Positions 60,772 to 64,000 of a stretch of 64,000 nucleotides of DNA are shown piece by piece. The translations under genes were made by a program, and so were the position numbers. Source of the DNA: CAVSRC01 sp963782045 (GTDB lineage Bacteria > Pseudomonadota > Alphaproteobacteria > Rhizobiales > Kaistiaceae). Location of the stretch: positions 434,001 through 498,000 of the forward strand of contig CAWAIR010000037.1 in NCBI GenBank assembly GCA_963782045.1, written 5' to 3'. The notes below the pieces were generated by a model. The model ran no database searches. It saw only the letters and a list, made by a program, of their open reading frames with translations, and was not told the origin of the DNA. Position 1 is the first letter of the stretch, and the number at the start of each line of letters is the position of its first letter.

Positions 60772-61833
60772 ATGAGCGAAAGGGTCCGGCTGGCGATCGT
60801 CGGCACCGGCGGCATGGCGCGCACCCACGCCCGCGCTTTCCGCGTCCTCCCCGGCGTCACCGTGGTGGCGGCGGTGGAGCCGCAGGAGGATCGTCTCAAC
60901 AGCTTCTGCGACGAACACGATATCCAGCACCGCTTCACCGATCTCGATCAGGCGATCGCCTGGGGCGAATTCGACGCCGCGGCCAACGTGACGCCGGATG
61001 CCGTCCACCACCCGACCACGATGAAGCTGATCGCCGCCGGCAAGCACATATTGTGCGAGAAGCCGCTGGCGACGACCTATCCGCTGGCGCTGGAGATGAC
61101 CGAGGTGGCCGAGAAGCGCGGCGTCATCAACATGGTCAACCTCACCTATCGCGGCTCGCCGGCGGTGGAGAAGGCGCGCGAGATCGTCGTCAGCGGCGAG
61201 ATCGGCGAGATCCGCCACTTCGAGGCGTCCTATCTGCAGAGCTGGCTGGTCGGCAATCACTGGGGCGACTGGCAAAGCGAGGACCGCTGGCTGTGGCGCC
61301 TGTCCTCGCGCCACGGCAGCCACGGCGTCATCGGCGACATCGGCATCCACATCGTCGACTTCGCCACCTATGCCTGCGCCAACGACATCGTGTGGATGGA
61401 AAGCCGCGCCAAGACCTTCCACAAGGTCGACGGCGAACGCATCGGCGACTACGTGCTCGACGCCAACGATTCCTTCGCCATGTCGGTGGAACTGAAGAAC
61501 GGGGCGCTCGGCGTCATCCACGCCACACGCTGGGGCACCGGCTACGCCAACACGCTGCGCCTCGACCTGTTCGGCTCGAAGGGCGGCCTGCAGATGATCA
61601 CCACCGGCGACAAGTCGTGGCTGGGCCGCTGCGTCGGCGCCGACGTCCACACCATGACCTGGCGGGAGGTCGCCTGCCCGCCGGTGCGCACCGTCTACCG
61701 GCGCTTCATCGAATCGGTGCAGACCGGCGCCCACGCCAATCCCGACTTCCGCCAGGCGGCGAAGATCCAGCGCATCCTCGACCTCTGCCTGGAGGCCGGC
61801 GACCGCAGCCACGGCGGGGTGCGGCTGGACTAG
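60772..61833 (+). CDS. Gfo/Idh/MocA-family dehydrogenase (ThuB-like)
   Basis: A 353-residue NAD(P) dehydrogenase. The nucleotide site is AIVGTGGMARTHARAF (9-24) and the EKP motif is Glu96-Lys97-Pro98 (HILCEKPLATT). The C-terminal sheet domain includes SSRHGSHGVIGDIGIHIVDFA with the probable catalytic Asp/His pair. The partner gene is ThuA-like, so a 3-keto-sugar pathway is likely. ATG 60772 starts 32 bases after thuA; AGGAAAGG precedes it. Confidence 0.9.
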   Translation: MSERVRLAIVGTGGMARTHARAFRVLPGVTVVAAVEPQEDRLNSFCDEHDIQHRFTDLDQAIAWGEFDAAANVTPDAVHHPTTMKLIAAGKHILCEKPLATTYPLALEMTEVAEKRGVINMVNLTYRGSPAVEKAREIVVSGEIGEIRHFEASYLQSWLVGNHWGDWQSEDRWLWRLSSRHGSHGVIGDIGIHIVDFATYACANDIVWMESRAKTFHKVDGERIGDYVLDANDSFAMSVELKNGALGVIHATRWGTGYANTLRLDLFGSKGGLQMITTGDKSWLGRCVGADVHTMTWREVACPPVRTVYRRFIESVQTGAHANPDFRQAAKIQRILDLCLEAGDRSHGGVRLD

Positions 61834-61938
61834 CGTGCGTTGCCGTTCGGCGACACGCCTGTTCTCGCCAAGGCACAATCCGACCTCCCCCGCCAAGGGA
61901 GAGGTGGGAACAAACAGGCGCTCAGGACAGATCGAAAG

Positions 61939-62601
61939 TCACCCGGTGACCAGCGCCAGGATGAAGCCGTCGTGGTGCTTGGCGCCCACCGTCTGCAGCG
62001 CGGTGGCCGTCAGCCGCGGCTCGGCGGCGATGGCATCGGTGACGCGGCGCGCACCGAGGACGCTGGCGTCGCGGCTGTGGGCATCGGCGACCGCGCCGCC
62101 ACGCACGACGTTGTCGATGACGATGGCGCTGCCCGGCCGCGACAGTTCCAGCGCCCATTCCAGATAGGCGGTGTTGTTGGACTTGTCGGCGTCGATGAAG
62201 ATGAGGTCGAACGGCCCCTCGTTGGCGAGCGCCGGCAGCGTGTCGAGCGCCGGTCCGAGGCGGACATCGACCAGCGCCGAGAGCCCGGCCGCGGTGATGT
62301 TGGCCCGCGCCAGGCGCGCATTGCGCGGCTCGATCTCCAGCGTCACCAGGCGGCCGTCCTGCGGCAGAGCGCGCGCCAGCCAGATGGTCGAGTAGCCGCC
62401 GAGCGTTCCGATCTCGAGGATGCGGCAGGCGCCCACCATCGAGGCCAGCATCATGAGCAGCTTGCCGAAATTGGGAGCGACGGCGATCGGCGGCAGGCCG
62501 GCCAATTCGGTCGCGGCCCGGGCCGCGGTGAGCGCGGAATCCTCGCGCACGAGGCGTTCGTCGAAGAAGCGGTCAACCGCCGCCCACTGAGGGTTGTTCA
62601 T
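61939..62601 (-). CDS. SAM-dependent O-methyltransferase (family 3)
   Basis: A 220-residue class I methyltransferase. The SAM site is CRILEIGTLGGYSTIWLARAL (61-79 region), followed by VTLEIEPRNARLARANI and the metal/catalytic block FDLIFIDADKSNNTAYLEWAL. Family 3 members methylate catechols or other hydroxyl groups with Mg2+. No aromatic substrate pathway is linked. It starts at ATG 62601, convergent with thuB across about 105 bases that contain a GGGAGAGG-type repeat fragment. Confidence 0.9.
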   Translation of the reverse strand: MNNPQWAAVDRFFDERLVREDSALTAARAATELAGLPPIAVAPNFGKLLMMLASMVGACRILEIGTLGGYSTIWLARALPQDGRLVTLEIEPRNARLARANITAAGLSALVDVRLGPALDTLPALANEGPFDLIFIDADKSNNTAYLEWALELSRPGSAIVIDNVVRGGAVADAHSRDASVLGARRVTDAIAAEPRLTATALQTVGAKHHDGFILALVTG

Positions 62602-62843
62602 AGCGTTCGGTCCCTACCAGCCGCGCCGAGCCGCGGTTTCGCCGTGGGCTGGCAGTTGTCCATGCGTGCCCATGAGCGTTGCACGGCGACAACACTGGCA
62701 CAGAAATATGACGGTCGAGCCGCCCGGCCAGCCCCCGCATTCTTGTTCCGGCCGGGCAAATTGGGCAAACACGGACAAGCGATGCCTCGTGGCGAACGTT
62801 CATCGCTCCTGTGCTTGCGACGACCGGGGAAGGAAGACGACAG

Positions 62844-63470
62844 ATGCGGAAGCAAATTCTTGTCGCCGTCGGGGTGTTGGCTGGGGTGATCGTCGGCCTG
62901 CATGCCGCTCAGGCGCAGGTGCAGACATTCTACGACAACCAGCTCAAGAAGTTCGTCACCTACGACATCCAGCAGGTGATGGCGCAGGGCGCGCAGGCGC
63001 GCGGCCACAGCTATAATCCGGTCCCGCGCGAGACCGTGTCCTATGATGGCCCCTATTCGCCCGGGACGATCGTGGTCAACACCAAGGAGCGGCGCCTCTA
63101 TCTCGTCGAGGACGACGGCAAGGCGCTCAAATACGGCATCGGCGTGGGCCGCGAAGGCTTCACCTGGTCGGGCACCGACCGCATCTCGCGCAAGGCCGAG
63201 TGGCCGGGCTGGACGCCGCCGCAGGTCATGATCGACCGTGAGAAGGCCAACGGCCGCATCCTTCCGGCACACATGAAGGGCGGCGTCGACAATCCGCTCG
63301 GCGCCCGCGCCCTCTACATCGGTGGGCGCATCTACCGCATCCACGGCTCCAACGAACCTTGGACGATCGGCCAGGCGGTGTCGTCGGGATGCATCCGGCT
63401 GACCAACAACGACATCACGGACCTGTACGATCGCGTGAAAGTCGGGACAAAGGTGGTCGTGCTGAACTGA
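62844..63470 (+). CDS. L,D-transpeptidase, secreted (YkuD domain)
   Basis: A 208-residue enzyme with an N-terminal signal (RKQILVAVGVLAGVIVGLHAAQA) and no lipobox. YkuD motif: His167 (IHGSNEPWTIG) to Cys183 (SSGCIRL). It shares IGVGREGF(A/T)WSG and MKGG(L/V)DNPLGARA with the lipoprotein paralog at 32017, so the two arose by duplication. ATG 62844 follows GGAAGACGACAG. A strong hairpin terminator lies 23 bases after the stop. Confidence 0.92.
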   Translation: MRKQILVAVGVLAGVIVGLHAAQAQVQTFYDNQLKKFVTYDIQQVMAQGAQARGHSYNPVPRETVSYDGPYSPGTIVVNTKERRLYLVEDDGKALKYGIGVGREGFTWSGTDRISRKAEWPGWTPPQVMIDREKANGRILPAHMKGGVDNPLGARALYIGGRIYRIHGSNEPWTIGQAVSSGCIRLTNNDITDLYDRVKVGTKVVVLN

Positions 63471-63492
63471 CCCGGACAACGGGGGCGCGACG

Positions 63493-63521
63493 AAAGGCCG
63501 GCGTCATTTTCGCCGGCCTTT
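63493..63521 (+). terminator. Rho-independent terminator after the L,D-transpeptidase
   Basis: An 11-bp stem, AAAGGCCGGCG and CGCCGGCCTTT, with a 7-base loop. TCTCTTT follows. The hairpin is symmetric enough to serve both strands. Confidence 0.85.
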
Positions 63522-63621
63522 CTCTTTGCCGGCGGTGTGGTCGCGCGCCGGCGTCGCGGCGGGGCGGCGCCAGCCACCGGGAAAGCCAGCGCCGGACGCG
63601 GCGTCCAACCGCAAGGCGTTC

Positions 63622-63885
63622 TCAGGCGCTGAAGAAAGTCGTCGGCGGGCCAATGACGCCGGCCTTCTGCATTTGCGCCTTCAATTCGCCGGACGTGAAG
63701 AACGCCCGCGCCTTCGGAACGTCCGCCACATCGAAGAGAACGAGTATGTCGTTGGCGTCTTCGGCCTTGCGATAGACTCGCCCGTTGGTGAGGCCCGCGG
63801 CGATGCGGTGTTTCTCGAAGGCATCGAATTCCGGGCGCCATGCAGCGTAGTCTTTTACCTTGATGTGAAGCGTGAGCGCGCTCAT
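63622..63885 (-). CDS. Small ABM/dimeric alpha-beta barrel-like protein
   Basis: An 87-residue protein: LTLHIKVKDYAAWRPEFDAFEKHRIAAG, then DILVLFDVADVPKARAFFTS and a short C-terminus. The pattern of a KDYAAWRPxFD start and an alternating strand-helix layout resembles antibiotic-biosynthesis-monooxygenase-like or cyclase-like ferredoxin-fold proteins. No catalytic residue can be named. It starts at ATG 63885. Nothing with a domain is visible in the last 115 bases of the window. Confidence 0.7.
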   Translation of the reverse strand: MSALTLHIKVKDYAAWRPEFDAFEKHRIAAGLTNGRVYRKAEDANDILVLFDVADVPKARAFFTSGELKAQMQKAGVIGPPTTFFSA

Positions 63886-64000
63886 TGCCGGGCCTATTGG
63901 TTGTTGAGGACGACACAGTGAGCTTTGGCCCGGTCCGCGGACCGCCAGCCTTGCTCAACAAACAAGATCGAGACCGGAGCCAATCTCCCACAAAAAGAAG

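Overview
The window is GC-rich DNA from an alphaproteobacterium, most likely of the order Hyphomicrobiales (Rhizobiales). Pointers to this are the fixGHI-type genes, the psd-pssA pair, DUF2865 and DUF2059 proteins, class II DAHP synthase, a xylFHG-type sugar importer, a BrnT/BrnA toxin-antitoxin pair, a CtrA-type box (TTAA-N7-TTAAC) and a Zur-type operator. Two tRNA genes are present: Gln(CTG) on the minus strand and Val(CAC) on the plus strand. No rRNA, CRISPR array or intact prophage is visible.

Layout. 0-2.4 kb: the end of a mobile remnant (ParB-methyltransferase, broken DUF5681 protein) next to tRNA-Gln. 2.75-4.76 kb: a fixG-fixH-fixI piece cut inside a gene at both ends. 4.76-10.1 kb: an ABC importer (ATPase, two permeases, binding protein) and an EamA transporter, almost all frameshifted. 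10.2-20.2 kb: PilZ protein, DapA-like lyase, PuuE-type deacetylase, phospholipid genes psd-pssA, an ArsR-controlled Atm1-type exporter, a LysM protein, a LOG-family enzyme, and a REP-associated tyrosine transposase (RAYT) framed by REP elements. 20.3-26.1 kb: a minus-strand chain in which DUF559, VOC, three GFA paralogs, a 39-codon leader ORF and cimA are linked by 4-base or TGATG overlaps, behind cysS. 26.5-32.8 kb: lytic transglycosylase, a Zur-controlled zinc importer, DUF2865 protein, L,D-transpeptidase. 32.8-41.6 kb: RecD-like helicase, BrnTA, NadE, diguanylate cyclase, dienelactone hydrolase, and an ABC-2 exporter with a NEW3 protein. 41.9-47.4 kb: AroG class II, glutathione reductase, DUF2059, RpiA, DUF2214, Gph. 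47.7-50.5 kb: a three-gene oxidoreductase cluster resembling idonate/gluconate catabolism. 50.5-59.7 kb: ArsR/DUF2892, then a xylFHG operon running by overlaps into a di-heme oxidoreductase, a CRTAC1-type protein and an M24-like protein, preceded by two tandem 29-residue paralogous micropeptides. 59.9-64 kb: ThuA/ThuB, O-methyltransferase, a second L,D-transpeptidase and a small ABM-like protein.

How the genes fit together. The clearest units are zinc uptake under Zur (28.1-30.7 kb), phosphatidylserine to phosphatidylethanolamine synthesis (12.9-14.4 kb), sugar uptake and oxidation (47.7-61.8 kb), and cell-wall remodelling scattered through the window (MltB, LysM, two L,D-transpeptidases). 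The best candidates for something undescribed are the paired 29-residue membrane micropeptides upstream of xylF, the leader ORF that copies the first codons of cimA, and the coupled GFA-triplet operon.

Sequence quality. About twenty apparent one-base indels break otherwise well-conserved genes. Most lie between 4.2 and 10 kb, and single insertions (often an extra G on the coding strand) explain most of them. Residual sequencing error is more likely than real decay for most, and the fixGHI piece could be an assembly join.
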